38,616 nt of DNA. It comes from Flavobacteriaceae bacterium. Its GTDB lineage: Bacteria > Bacteroidota > Bacteroidia > Flavobacteriales > Flavobacteriaceae. The DNA lies in NCBI GenBank assembly GCA_947457105.1, contig CANGUP010000009.1, forward strand, positions 1 through 38,616, given 5' to 3'. Shown here piece by piece: positions 17,043-25,392 of the stretch (position 1 is the first letter of the stretch; every line of letters begins with the position of its first letter). Under the pieces are notes generated by a model, which worked only from the letters and a program-made list of their open reading frames with translations, was not told the origin of the DNA and searched no databases. A program made the position numbers and the translations under genes.

Positions 17043-18300
17043 TTAATCTGGTATTTATATTTGGTGCATTTTTACTTAATAGAAAAGATCCACCTGTATT
17101 AAAATTTACAGCTTTTGATTCAGATAAACTTCCTTCAGAGGAACTCCAATAGTAACCAGTAGAAAAATTACCAATTCCATTTAAGTGTAAATTAGTGTAA
17201 AGTAACTGGAGCTCTTCTAATGAAGGTATAAACCAATCTCTTTTATTAGCAATAATTTCATTTAAAGAGGAAATGGCACAAACTGTCCCATTATTAAAAG
17301 CGCTACACACACTTGGGTTTGTGAAATAATTAATTAAGTTTTTATGTCGATTTGCAATCGCTATGGTGTTTTGATGTCCAGCTCCAACAAGATCAAATTG
17401 AGCATTTACAATTTCAGAATTAATGCAACCCCATTCTTCTTGCCCAGTTAAATCATTAGGTGCAACTTCAATATAGCGCCAACCTTTAGTAAATTCTCCT
17501 TTATCATAAGCAATTATTCCTCCTGCTGGTCCTACATCACCTATTTCATAATCTAATAAATTAGAACATTTTAGTTTTAGTTTTCTGGTTTGTGTTGAGG
17601 TAGATAAAGTAAGATAATCTTCATTTATATCTGCAATTCGATAATTATGATTCCAATATTGTGCAACAGCAGAAGTGCCAGCAAGATTAATATTAACATG
17701 AAGTATGTTATTTACTTTTAATACATTCCATGTACCAACATAATTATTGTTTAAATGAAATAATGTTATGGTAAAATCTTCATTTACAAATATAACCGCA
17801 CCTGCATAATCATTATTTAATTCTTCTTCTATGTATGGTATTTCATAGATACATGTTACAGGGTTTTTTAACATTCCTGAACAATAACTAATTAAATTTT
17901 GATCTTCACATGATAATAATGATTGTTTTAATTCTTCATCATTATTAATACTTATACTTGTTCCATCAGGTAGAGTCGTTTCAATAGGATAACTTATACT
18001 TATAGATTGATTTTGATTTAATTGATTCAAAAGTTGTTCAAACTGATTGTCGTTATACAATGTTATGGTCTGAATAGGATTAATATATTGATCATATTTT
18101 ATCACAACCATTGGATATATAAAATCAACACATATGTTGTTTTCTATAGGATTGTCACCAATTGTAACAACATTTCTAATTAGTTTAAATAGTTCATCTT
18201 CTTTGCGAAGTGTGTCTTTTAGAATTTCTACAGGTTCATTTTCACAACTTGAAAACAGTACTATTAGAATCGCAACTGTAAGTCTTGTAAAGATTTTCAT
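17029..18300 (-). CDS. DUF1566-like lipoprotein
   Basis: 423 residues with a lipoprotein signal (lipobox LFSSC, Cys at about 19). The N-terminal half (about 35-240) is beta-rich and unrecognised. The C-terminal part from about 250 has the DUF1566/Lcl-type features GDVGPAGGIIAYDKG, WRYIEVAPNDL, EEWGC, RDWFIPSLEELQLLY and YYWSSSEG. DUF1566 proteins are surface or adhesin-associated, but the role is not established. The gene stands alone between the beta-barrel remnant and the pnp terminator and may be a recent arrival. Confidence 0.72.
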   Translation of the reverse strand: MKIFTRLTVAILIVLFSSCENEPVEILKDTLRKEDELFKLIRNVVTIGDNPIENNICVDFIYPMVVIKYDQYINPIQTITLYNDNQFEQLLNQLNQNQSISISYPIETTLPDGTSISINNDEELKQSLLSCEDQNLISYCSGMLKNPVTCIYEIPYIEEELNNDYAGAVIFVNEDFTITLFHLNNNYVGTWNVLKVNNILHVNINLAGTSAVAQYWNHNYRIADINEDYLTLSTSTQTRKLKLKCSNLLDYEIGDVGPAGGIIAYDKGEFTKGWRYIEVAPNDLTGQEEWGCINSEIVNAQFDLVGAGHQNTIAIANRHKNLINYFTNPSVCSAFNNGTVCAISSLNEIIANKRDWFIPSLEELQLLYTNLHLNGIGNFSTGYYWSSSEGSLSESKAVNFNTGGSFLLSKNAPNINTRLIRIF

Positions 18301-18355
18301 ATTTTTTTTATTTTATAGATGCGAAAAAAAGGAAAAGGTTGCGTGTAAAAATAAA

Positions 18356-18386
18356 AAAACCTTGAAAATTAGTTTTTCAAGGTTTT
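18356..18386 (-). terminator. Intrinsic terminator of pnp
   Basis: A 13-bp stem (AAAACCTTGAAAA with TTTTCAAGGTTTT) and 5-base loop, followed on the minus strand by TTTATTTTT, 21 bp after the pnp stop. Confidence 0.8.
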
Positions 18387-18407
18387 AAAGTATTAAAATT
18401 TTAAAGA

Positions 18408-20558
18408 TTATGCTTTCGGAGCTTCGTCTTTTTTCTCTTCTCTTGGAGGTCTTGGTAAAAGTGCTTTTCTAGAAACTTTTTCTTTTCTAGTTTTTGGGTC
18501 AACACCTAAATACTTCACCATAAACACATCGCCCATATTAACTACGTCAGAAACATTTTCAGTTCTTTCCCAAGCTAATTCAGATACGTGTAATAAAACT
18601 TCGTTTCCTGGAGCAGCAGTATATTCTACAACAGCACCAAAATCTAGCATTTTAATTACTTTCACTTCATAAGCTTCACCCATTGCTGGTTTGAAGATAA
18701 TTGAGTCAATTTTAGCTAAAACTGCTGCAATTCCATCTGGATCTGTTCCAAGGATTTCAACAACACCTTGTTCGTCAACTTCGTTAATAACGATTGTACA
18801 ACCAGTAGCTTTTTGTAATTCTTGAATAACTTTCCCACCAGGTCCAATTAAAGCACCAATAAAGTTTCCAGGAATTGTTCTTGTGATGATTTTTGGAGCG
18901 TGTTTTTTAACATCAGCTCTTGGTGTAGCAATAGTTTCAGTGATTTTTCCTAAAATATGCATACGTCCATCACGAGCTTGACCTAAAGCTTGTTCCATAA
19001 TGTCGTATCTCAATCCTTCAATTTTGATATCCATTTGACAAGCAGTTATACCGTCTTTTGTTCCAGTTACTTTAAAGTCCATATCTCCTAGGTGATCTTC
19101 ATCACCTAAAATATCAGAAAGAACTGCAAAATTTTGACCATCTGTAATTAATCCCATAGCAATTCCAGAAACTGGTTTTACCATTTGAACTCCAGCATCC
19201 ATCAAAGCCATTGTTCCAGCACAAACTGTAGCCATAGAAGACGAACCGTTAGATTCTAAAACTTCAGATACAATTCTAATTGTATAAGGACAATCTGCAG
19301 GAATCATGTTTTTTAAAGCACGTTGTGCTAAGTTTCCGTGACCAACTTCTCTTCTTGAAGTTCCTCTTAAAGGTTTAGCTTCTCCAGTTGAAAATGGTGG
19401 GAAATTATAATGTAAGTAGAATTTTTCTTCTCCTTGTTCTGCTGGTGAATCAATTTGGTTAGGTTCTCTAGATGTTCCTAAAGTAACAGTTGCCAAAGCT
19501 TGAGTTTCTCCACGTGTAAATAATGAAGAACCGTGAACAGAAGGTAAATAATCAGTTTCACACCAAATTGGTCTGATTTCTGTAGTTTTTCTTCCGTCAA
19601 GACGAATTCCTAATTCAAGAATTACGTTACGAACCGCTTCTTTATTAGTTTTATAGAAATATTTAGATACTAAATCTCCGTCAGCAGCTAATTCTTCTTC
19701 TGTAAATAAAGCTTTTACTTCTTCTTTTACTTCAGCGAATGCAGCACTTCTTTCGTGTTTAGCCGAACCTACTTTTGCAATAGCATAGATTTTATCGTAC
19801 GCTGCAGCTTTTACTTTTTTGTAGATTTCTTCATTTTCTTTTTCACCTTCGTAAGTACGAGTTTCTTTTTTACCAAATGCTTCTTGTAAACGCAATTGAG
19901 CGTGAATTTGAACTTTGATAGCTTCGTGAGCAAATTTAATTGCTTCAACCATTTCTGCTTCTGAGATTTCTTTCATTTCTCCTTCAACCATCGCAACAGA
20001 ATCTAATGAAGCACCAATCATCATGTCGATGTCAGATAATTCTAATTGAGTTCTACTTGGGTTGATTACAAATTTACCATCTACACGTGCAACACGTACT
20101 TCAGAAATTAAATTGTAAAAAGGAATGTCTGAAACTGCTAATGCTGCTGATGCTGCTAAACCTGCTAATGCATCTGGCATAACATTTTCATCATGAGACA
20201 TTAATTGAATCATCACCTGAGTTTCAGCATGATAATCGTCTGGGAAAAGCGGACGTAAAACACGGTCAACAAGACGCATTGTTAATACTTCACTGTCACT
20301 AGGACGAGCTTCTCTTTTGAAAAAACCACCTGGAAAACGTCCAGCTGCTGCAAATTTTTCACGGTAATCTACCGTAAGAGGTAAAAAGTCAACTGCTGGG
20401 TTTGAAGTTCTTGCTGATACAGCTGTAGCTAAAAGCATACAGTCGCCACATCTTACAACAACCGAACCATCGGCTTGTTTTGCTAATTTACCTGTTTCGA
20501 TTGTGATAGATCTTCCATCACCTAAATCGATTGTTTCTTGGTTTACTTTTGGAATCAT
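18408..20558 (-). CDS. pnp: Polyribonucleotide nucleotidyltransferase (PNPase)
   Basis: 3'-5' phosphorolytic exoribonuclease that degrades mRNA and can add 3' tails. The 716 residues follow the family order: first RNase PH domain, all-helical linker (about 210-300), second RNase PH domain with [22 protein letters not shown] domain (about 555-618, core [15 protein letters not shown]) and S1 domain (about 626-698). A Lys/Glu-rich tail ends the protein. rpsO lies immediately upstream on the same strand, the classical rpsO-pnp arrangement, though a hairpin with T-run between them should reduce read-through. Identification is secure. Confidence 0.97.
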   Translation of the reverse strand: MIPKVNQETIDLGDGRSITIETGKLAKQADGSVVVRCGDCMLLATAVSARTSNPAVDFLPLTVDYREKFAAAGRFPGGFFKREARPSDSEVLTMRLVDRVLRPLFPDDYHAETQVMIQLMSHDENVMPDALAGLAASAALAVSDIPFYNLISEVRVARVDGKFVINPSRTQLELSDIDMMIGASLDSVAMVEGEMKEISEAEMVEAIKFAHEAIKVQIHAQLRLQEAFGKKETRTYEGEKENEEIYKKVKAAAYDKIYAIAKVGSAKHERSAAFAEVKEEVKALFTEEELAADGDLVSKYFYKTNKEAVRNVILELGIRLDGRKTTEIRPIWCETDYLPSVHGSSLFTRGETQALATVTLGTSREPNQIDSPAEQGEEKFYLHYNFPPFSTGEAKPLRGTSRREVGHGNLAQRALKNMIPADCPYTIRIVSEVLESNGSSSMATVCAGTMALMDAGVQMVKPVSGIAMGLITDGQNFAVLSDILGDEDHLGDMDFKVTGTKDGITACQMDIKIEGLRYDIMEQALGQARDGRMHILGKITETIATPRADVKKHAPKIITRTIPGNFIGALIGPGGKVIQELQKATGCTIVINEVDEQGVVEILGTDPDGIAAVLAKIDSIIFKPAMGEAYEVKVIKMLDFGAVVEYTAAPGNEVLLHVSELAWERTENVSDVVNMGDVFMVKYLGVDPKTRKEKVSRKALLPRPPREEKKDEAPKA

Positions 20559-20678
20559 AAAATTTAATTCGTTTAAACTATTAGGTTAGTTGTGTTGTAG
20601 TTGTTGTGTAGTAGTTGTTTGTAACCCAATGAAAAACCGAAACTTTTCTTATTTATATTCTTATAATTTATAAAACAA

Positions 20679-20702
20679 AAAGAGGCGCGCAAGCACCTCT
20701 TT
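20679..20702 (-). terminator. Terminator or attenuator after rpsO
   Basis: Read on the minus strand: AAAGAGGTGC, loop TTGC, GCGCCTCTTT (10 bp, one G-U), then TTGTTTTA. It lies ten bases after the rpsO stop, between rpsO and pnp, and could partly uncouple them. Confidence 0.7.
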
Positions 20703-20712
20703 AAGATATGTA

Positions 20713-20982
20713 TTATTTTCTAATACCTAATTCTTTAATAATCTCACGATATCTGTTGATATCTTTTTTCTTCAAGTAGTCAAGAAGACTTCTTCTTTTA
20801 CCTACTAAAAGAACTAACGAACGCTCAGTGTTGTAATCGTGACGATTTTTTTTCAAGTGCTCAGTTAAGTGAGAGATTCTAAATGTGAACAATGCGATTT
20901 GCCCTTCAGCAGATCCAGTGTTTTCAGCTTTTCCTCCGTGTTTAGCGAAGATTTCAGCTTTTGTTTCTTTACTTAAATACAT
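20713..20982 (-). CDS. rpsO: 30S ribosomal protein S15
   Basis: Primary 16S rRNA-binding protein of the small-subunit platform, organising the central-domain three-way junction. 89 residues is the normal length. The four-helix family pattern is clear, with TGSAEGQIALFTFRISHLTEHLKKN-type content, the H..D.....L..LVGKRR core (HDYNTERSLVLLVGKRR) and LLDYLKKKDINRY. A textbook promoter lies 58 bp upstream. pnp is downstream. Confidence 0.97.
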   Translation of the reverse strand: MYLSKETKAEIFAKHGGKAENTGSAEGQIALFTFRISHLTEHLKKNRHDYNTERSLVLLVGKRRSLLDYLKKKDINRYREIIKELGIRK

Positions 20983-21039
20983 TCCAATATTATATTAAAT
21001 GATTATTATGTATGAAAAAGGATTTTCCTAATTCGTGTG

Positions 21040-21070
21040 CAAAGATAATCTTCTTTTTTGATTAGGCAAA
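21040..21070 (-). promoter_or_regulatory. Promoter of rpsO
   Basis: TTTG (21067-21070), 19-bp spacer and TATCTTTG (21040-21047) on the minus strand match the Bacteroidota TTTG / TAnnTTTG consensus exactly. The start would be near 21033, giving a leader of about 50 nt. This is the clearest promoter in the window. Confidence 0.75.
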
Positions 21071-21084
21071 TAAAAAAGTATAGA

Positions 21085-21540
21085 TTAGAATAATTTTGAA
21101 ACTTCTTGATTTACAAATTCTAAAAAACGTTCGTCTTTTTCTGTAAATGGGTCAATCACATGACTATCAATGTCTATTTGTCCGATATTGATTCCGTTGA
21201 CAAACAACGGAACTACAATTTCAGACTTAACTGTAAAGCTACAAGCAATATAATTATCTTGAGCTGCAACATCTGGAACTACAAAATTTGCATTCGATTC
21301 TGCTACTTGACCACATATTCCTTTTCCGAATGGAATTACAGTATGATCTGTTTCGGCACCAACATAAGGTCCAAGATGTAAAGTTTTGTTTTCGTGATTG
21401 GCAAAGTAAAATCCAACCCAATTATAGTAATCAACATTATCTGATAAAAATTGGCAAAGATTTTTAAGCTTTTCAACTCTATTAGCATTTTCGCTTGACA
21501 GAATGGTAATCACTTCTGGTTTTAATTCATCAAATTTCAT
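21085..21540 (-). CDS. GAF-domain free methionine-(R)-sulfoxide reductase
   Basis: Single GAF domain of 151 residues, matching free-Met-R-sulfoxide reductases that repair oxidised free methionine in the cytoplasm. Typical features: YYNWVGFYF (38-46), LGPYVG, FGKGICGQVA (71-80, Cys76), NYIACS (97-101, Cys100), a PLFVNGINIGQIDIDS core and PFTEKDE. Cys76 and Cys100 have the 24-residue spacing of Cys94 and Cys118 of the E. coli enzyme; the third cysteine (Cys84 there) is absent, as in many bacterial members. It is divergent from xrtF. Confidence 0.87.
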   Translation of the reverse strand: MKFDELKPEVITILSSENANRVEKLKNLCQFLSDNVDYYNWVGFYFANHENKTLHLGPYVGAETDHTVIPFGKGICGQVAESNANFVVPDVAAQDNYIACSFTVKSEIVVPLFVNGINIGQIDIDSHVIDPFTEKDERFLEFVNQEVSKLF

Positions 21541-21555
21541 ATTCTATTTTTTTTG

Positions 21556-21563
21556 CAAAAGTA
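21556..21563 (-). promoter_or_regulatory. Candidate -7 element of the Met-sulfoxide reductase gene
   Basis: TACTTTTG on the minus strand, 15 bp before the start codon, giving an almost leaderless mRNA. No clear -33 element. Confidence 0.4.
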
Positions 21564-21611
21564 ACCAATGCAATTTCTTACTTTTACCTAAAATTTGTTA
21601 AAAATTATATT

Positions 21612-22169
21612 TTGAAAGAATACATTATTCAGTTTAAACCATTTTTAGTTTTCTTAACTAAGTTTTTGATCTCGTATTTGGTATTGACGCTACTTTATCA
21701 AAGTTATTTAAATCAATTTGATGAGAAGAATTTTGAAGTTGATAAAATCACACAAATGGTTGCTAAGCAATCTCAAATGATGCTTTCTGTTTTTGATGAT
21801 AATTCCTATACCATGCCCAATTTGAAAGAAGCAAGTGTAAAACTCTTTTATCATGATAAATGGGTTGCAAGAATCATCGAAGGTTGTAATGCTGTGAGTG
21901 TTGTGATTTTATTTATAAGTTTTGTAATTGCATTTACTGGAAAATTTAAGCAAACATTGACTTTTATAATTATTGGAACAATAATAATTCATTTTTTTAA
22001 TGTGTTGCGAATTGCATTGCTTTGTATGGCAATATTTCACTTTCCAGAGTATGAGCATATTCTTCATGGCGTAATCTTTCCATTATTTATTTACGGAATT
22101 GTTTTTTTACTTTGGGTGATTTGGGTTAATAAATATTCTTCTTATGCTACAAAATCTATTGAAAAATAA
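21612..22169 (+). CDS. xrtF: Exosortase family protein XrtF
   Basis: 185-residue polytopic membrane protein of the exosortase/archaeosortase superfamily, cysteine transpeptidase-like enzymes that process C-terminal sorting signals. The expected triad is visible: Cys92 in RIIEGCNAVSV, Arg133 in NVLRIAL and His152 in EHILHG. Helices flank each residue. The start is TTG, supported by the typical K-rich N-terminus KEYIIQFKPFLVFL and no better ATG. It overlaps the next gene by 26 bp, the standard XrtF plus associated-protein pair of Flavobacteriia. No substrate with a sorting signal is encoded nearby. Confidence 0.85.
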   Translation: MKEYIIQFKPFLVFLTKFLISYLVLTLLYQSYLNQFDEKNFEVDKITQMVAKQSQMMLSVFDDNSYTMPNLKEASVKLFYHDKWVARIIEGCNAVSVVILFISFVIAFTGKFKQTLTFIIIGTIIIHFFNVLRIALLCMAIFHFPEYEHILHGVIFPLFIYGIVFLLWVIWVNKYSSYATKSIEK

Positions 22170-22587
22170 GCTGAAGTTGTCGGCTGTTTTGTTTTTGATT
22201 ATTCTTCTAATTGCCATTAGAGCATTTGAAGACACAATTTTTTATGATCCATTTTTAGATTATTTTAAATTGAATTATAATAATCTACCATTGCCTAAAA
22301 TTGATGTAATAACATTATTTTTTAGTTTAGGATTTAGATTTTATTTAAACTCCATTATTTCCTTGGGATTACTTCGATTGATTTTTAATGATGCAAAAAT
22401 CATTAAGTTTTCCATTTTTCTGTATTCTGTTTTGGGAATCATTTTAATGGTGAGTTTCTTTTTTGTTCTATTAAAATTTGGAGAAACTAACAAAATGAAT
22501 CTTTTTTACATTAGAAGATTTATTATTCAACCTATTTTTATTATGCTCTTTATTCCAGCTTTTTATTACCAGAAAAAAATGAAGTAG
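22144..22587 (+). CDS. Exosortase F system-associated protein
   Basis: 147 residues, mostly four hydrophobic helices (about 10-25, 50-75, 90-115, 122-143) with short polar loops and a basic end. It overlaps xrtF by 26 bp, so translation is coupled. In Flavobacteriia a small membrane protein of this kind regularly follows xrtF and is named for that link; its molecular role is unknown. The match rests mainly on context and topology. Confidence 0.8.
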   Translation: MLQNLLKNKLKLSAVLFLIILLIAIRAFEDTIFYDPFLDYFKLNYNNLPLPKIDVITLFFSLGFRFYLNSIISLGLLRLIFNDAKIIKFSIFLYSVLGIILMVSFFFVLLKFGETNKMNLFYIRRFIIQPIFIMLFIPAFYYQKKMK

Positions 22588-22600
22588 TTGTTATTTTTTG

Positions 22601-22608
22601 TACCTTTA
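22601..22608 (+). promoter_or_regulatory. Candidate -7 element of the ATP-cone gene
   Basis: TACCTTTA deviates from TAnnTTTG in the last base and lies 19 bp before the ATG. It suggests that the ATP-cone/beta-CASP pair is transcribed separately from xrtF. Confidence 0.3.
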
Positions 22609-22627
22609 TGTAGGTAAATAATAAACA

Positions 22628-23458
22628 ATGAAAGTAATAAAACATTCTGGAGATGTCGTTGATTTTGAACCTGATAAACTTAAAAAATCTTTATTAAAAT
22701 CAGGCGCAGATTCTTCGATTGTTAATGCTATTTTAAACGAAATAAAAGGCCAGATTTATGATGGGATTCCAACCAAACAAATCTATAAAATGGCTTTTGG
22801 ATTGCTTAAGAAAGCGTCTAATTCTCATGCAGCTCAGTATAATTTAAGACCCGCAATACAAATGCTTGGTCCAGCTGGATTTTTCTTTGAAAAGTATGTT
22901 GCTAGAATTTTTGCATTTGAGGATTATAAAACCATTACAAATCAAACTTTTCAAGGAAAATGTGTTTCCCATGAAATAGATGTCATTGTTAAGAAAAATG
23001 ATGAAATCAGCATGATTGAATGTAAGTTTCATGCTGGAAGGGATGCGATTTCTGATGTAAAAGTTCCAATGTATATTCTATCTAGGTTTAATGATTTGAA
23101 AGATAGAAAACATTCTATTTTTACAAATAATGATAAAATTTCAAAATGTTGGCTAGTTACCAACAATAGATTTAGTGCAGATGCAATTACTTTCGGAAAT
23201 TGTTCGGGAATAAACATGTTGAGTTGGGATTTTCCCAAAAATGATAATTTACGATCAAAAATCGATAACAAAAAACTATATCCTATAACTTGTTTGACAA
23301 CTCTTTCATTAGCAGAAAAAGACAAGTTGTTGATTTTGGGGATTATTTTGGCAATAGATTTAATTAATAATTCTGAGAGTTTAGAGCGAATAGGATTAAG
23401 CTCTAATAGAATAAAAAATGTTTTAAAAGAAGTCACAGAATTATGTAAATATTTATAA
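22628..23458 (+). CDS. ATP-cone plus PD-(D/E)xK nuclease-like protein
   Basis: 276 residues with two domains. Residues 1-90 are an ATP-cone, the nucleotide-sensing fold of ribonucleotide reductases and NrdR (VIKHSGDVVDFEPDKLKKSL at 3-22). Residues about 85-200 carry a restriction-endonuclease-like core: Glu88 in FFFEKYV, Asp118 in HEIDVIV and the ECK motif (131-133), that is E...D-x12-ExK. A third region (about 205-276) is helical. There is no zinc ribbon, so it is not NrdR. The beta-CASP gene follows after two bases. I infer a nucleotide-controlled nuclease; the substrate is unknown. Confidence 0.72.
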   Translation: MKVIKHSGDVVDFEPDKLKKSLLKSGADSSIVNAILNEIKGQIYDGIPTKQIYKMAFGLLKKASNSHAAQYNLRPAIQMLGPAGFFFEKYVARIFAFEDYKTITNQTFQGKCVSHEIDVIVKKNDEISMIECKFHAGRDAISDVKVPMYILSRFNDLKDRKHSIFTNNDKISKCWLVTNNRFSADAITFGNCSGINMLSWDFPKNDNLRSKIDNKKLYPITCLTTLSLAEKDKLLILGIILAIDLINNSESLERIGLSSNRIKNVLKEVTELCKYL

Positions 23459-23460
23459 TT

Positions 23461-24816
23461 ATGAAAGTAACATTCTTAGGTGGTGCTGGAACTGTAACAG
23501 GTTCTAAAACATTAATAGAAAGCAATGGTGTTAGAATTTTAGTGGATTGTGGTCAATTTCAAGGAATAAAACCATTGCGAGAACTCAATTGGGAACCACT
23601 TCCTATTTTGCCATCAACAATAGATTTTGTGTTGCTGACCCACGGCCATTTAGACCATTGTGGCTGGTTGCCACGATTGGTTAATCAAGGATTTAAAGGT
23701 AAAATTTATTGTACGAGTCCAACTAAAGATATCACAAAATTAATTTTATTAGACAGTGCTAAAATTCAAGAGGAAGAAGCAAATAGAGCTAATGAAGGTA
23801 AATATTCAAAACACGAAATTGCTGAACCTCTATATAATATTGATGATGCAGAAAGTGTTTTTCCATATTTTAGAATTATAAAAGAAAATGAAACGATTAG
23901 TTTAGATGCTGAAATTTCTGCTGTTTTTACTAATGCAGGACATATTCTTGGTGCTTGCTCAATTACTTTAATCTTAGAAGGCAAAACCTTAGTTTTTTCT
24001 GGAGATATTGGTCGTGATGATGATGTGTTAATGTATGCACCAACTAAACCAAAAAAAGCAGATTATATTTTTTTAGAGAGTACTTATGGTAATAGAATTC
24101 ATCCAGAAGAAGATGTAAAGTCACTACTCGAAGCATATATAAATAATACATATTCTAAAGGAGGAACAGTAATAATTCCGAGTTTTGCTGTAGAACGCGC
24201 TCAAACTATTATGTACTTACTTTGGCAATTAAAAGAGGAAGATAGAATTCCAAATATTCCCTATATAATAGATACTCCAATGGGAATTAGCGTTTTGGAT
24301 GTTTTTGAAAACAATAAAAAGTGGCACAAACTATCTGATGAAGATTGTGTTGCAATGTGTAAAATGTTTTTTATGAACTCGGATTATCAAGAAACAATTA
24401 ACATGATTTATGATAAACAACCAAAAGTTGTTATCGCTGCAAGTGGGATGATTACAGGAGGAAGAGTTTTAAGTTATTTAGAACGATATATTGGTTTAGC
24501 AGAAACAACAATAATTATTGTTGGATATCAAGCAGAAGGAACGCGTGGAAGAAAATTATTAGATGGAGCTGCAGATATAAAAATTCGAGGAAAATACTAT
24601 GATGTAAAAGCAAATATTGTTGAAATTGACGGCTTGTCAGCTCATGCCGATCAAAAAGGTTTATTGAATTGGCTTTCAGAATTGTATAGTAAACCAACAA
24701 AAGTGTTTTTAGTTCATGGAGAAAATCAGCCAGCTGATGAACTTAGAATTAAAATTAATGAGCGATTTGGCTTTAATTGTTCTATTCCATTTATAGGACA
24801 AGAGTTTGAATTGTAA
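23461..24816 (+). CDS. Beta-CASP metallo-beta-lactamase ribonuclease-like protein
   Basis: 451 residues of the MBL-fold family with RNA-specificity (beta-CASP) domain, related to CPSF73/Ysh1 and bacterial orthologues that process RNA. Metal motifs are intact: HGHLDH (61-66), His161 in NAGHILG, Asp182 in SGDIG, then the beta-CASP insertion (about 200-370) with FLESTYGNR, IPSFAVERAQ and ASGMITGGR. The C-terminal part has LSAHADQKG and FLVHGE. It is predicted to be a zinc endo- or exonuclease acting on RNA. Only two bases separate it from the ATP-cone nuclease gene. Confidence 0.87.
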   Translation: MKVTFLGGAGTVTGSKTLIESNGVRILVDCGQFQGIKPLRELNWEPLPILPSTIDFVLLTHGHLDHCGWLPRLVNQGFKGKIYCTSPTKDITKLILLDSAKIQEEEANRANEGKYSKHEIAEPLYNIDDAESVFPYFRIIKENETISLDAEISAVFTNAGHILGACSITLILEGKTLVFSGDIGRDDDVLMYAPTKPKKADYIFLESTYGNRIHPEEDVKSLLEAYINNTYSKGGTVIIPSFAVERAQTIMYLLWQLKEEDRIPNIPYIIDTPMGISVLDVFENNKKWHKLSDEDCVAMCKMFFMNSDYQETINMIYDKQPKVVIAASGMITGGRVLSYLERYIGLAETTIIIVGYQAEGTRGRKLLDGAADIKIRGKYYDVKANIVEIDGLSAHADQKGLLNWLSELYSKPTKVFLVHGENQPADELRIKINERFGFNCSIPFIGQEFEL

Positions 24817-24856
24817 ACTTTTAACAAACTTTTACAGATAATTATCTACTATTTAT

Positions 24857-24864
24857 TAACTTTG
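24857..24864 (+). promoter_or_regulatory. Candidate -7 element of the metal cassette
   Basis: TAACTTTG matches TAnnTTTG and ends five bases before the ATG at 24869, so the mRNA would be leaderless or nearly so. A TTTT lies about 23 bp upstream as a poor -33. Confidence 0.45.
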
Positions 24865-24868
24865 CACC

Positions 24869-25288
24869 ATGCAAATAAAGAAGCACATAGCGTTACTTTT
24901 AGCTTTTTTTCTGTTGATATCTAATTCAGGATTGGCTTTCAATGTGCATTATTGTGGCGAGAAAATAGCAGCAATAACTTCTGTGTTTTCTGATGAGGAA
25001 GTTTGCGAGATGCCTGTAATAGAGGAAAAATCTTGTTGCGCAAAAAAAGAAGTAACACACAAAAAATGTTGTTCAGATAAAGAATTAAATCTTAAAGATA
25101 ACTCTGAAAAATTTGCTTTCAAATCAATTTCTTTTGATTTTGATATGTTTTTTTATGCAACTTCTTTCAAACAAATTTATTTAGATTCAGTTGAAAGTAG
25201 TATAAAATCTCAATATCTTACTTATTATTGTGATGCAAATGCGCCGCCATTTTATCAACTCTATTGTCAATACACTTTTTATGCTTGA
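24869..25288 (+). CDS. HYC_CC_PP family protein
   Basis: 139 residues with an N-terminal hydrophobic segment or signal peptide (about 6-24). The three motifs that name the family are all present: HYC (27-29), CC pairs (56-57 in KSCCAKK and 67-68 in KKCCSD) and PP (126-127 in ANAPPFYQLYC). Cysteine- and histidine-rich motifs outside the cytoplasm suggest metal binding. It precedes the TonB receptor and HMA genes on the same strand, which suggests a shared role in transition-metal handling, probably copper. No biochemical function is established for the family that I know of. Confidence 0.82.
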   Translation: MQIKKHIALLLAFFLLISNSGLAFNVHYCGEKIAAITSVFSDEEVCEMPVIEEKSCCAKKEVTHKKCCSDKELNLKDNSEKFAFKSISFDFDMFFYATSFKQIYLDSVESSIKSQYLTYYCDANAPPFYQLYCQYTFYA

Positions 25289-25308
25289 TTTAATTTGAAT
25301 TTAGTTCA

Positions 25309-25331
25309 GATTCTCGACCTCTTTGAGAATC
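25309..25331. repeat. Hairpin between HYC_CC_PP and receptor genes
   Basis: Arms GATTCTC and GAGAATC with a 9-base loop, 20 bp after the HYC_CC_PP stop. No T-run follows, so it is probably an mRNA structure between cistrons and not a full terminator. Confidence 0.4.
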
Positions 25332-25368
25332 AAATAGAATTTATATTAATCATTTTCAGTGTCTAAAG

Positions 25369-25389
25369 ATGCTGAAATAAATTCAGCAT
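25369..25389 (+). repeat. Start-codon hairpin repeat, copy 1 (TonB receptor)
   Basis: A perfect 8-bp stem, ATGCTGAA against TTCAGCAT, loop ATAAA, ends three bases (AAA) before the receptor's ATG. Related copies precede the activator gene (34000-34020) and miaB (35481-35501) in the same orientation relative to the gene. Confidence 0.7.
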
Positions 25390-25392
25390 AAA

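Noticed and set aside
20579..20640. GT-rich stretch before pnp as another heptamer array
   Set aside because: TTGTG/TAGTTGT motifs recur but without a stable 7-bp register.
22628..22900. NrdR or ribonucleotide reductase fragment
   Set aside because: Only the ATP-cone is shared; there is no zinc ribbon and no reductase domain, and a nuclease-like core follows.
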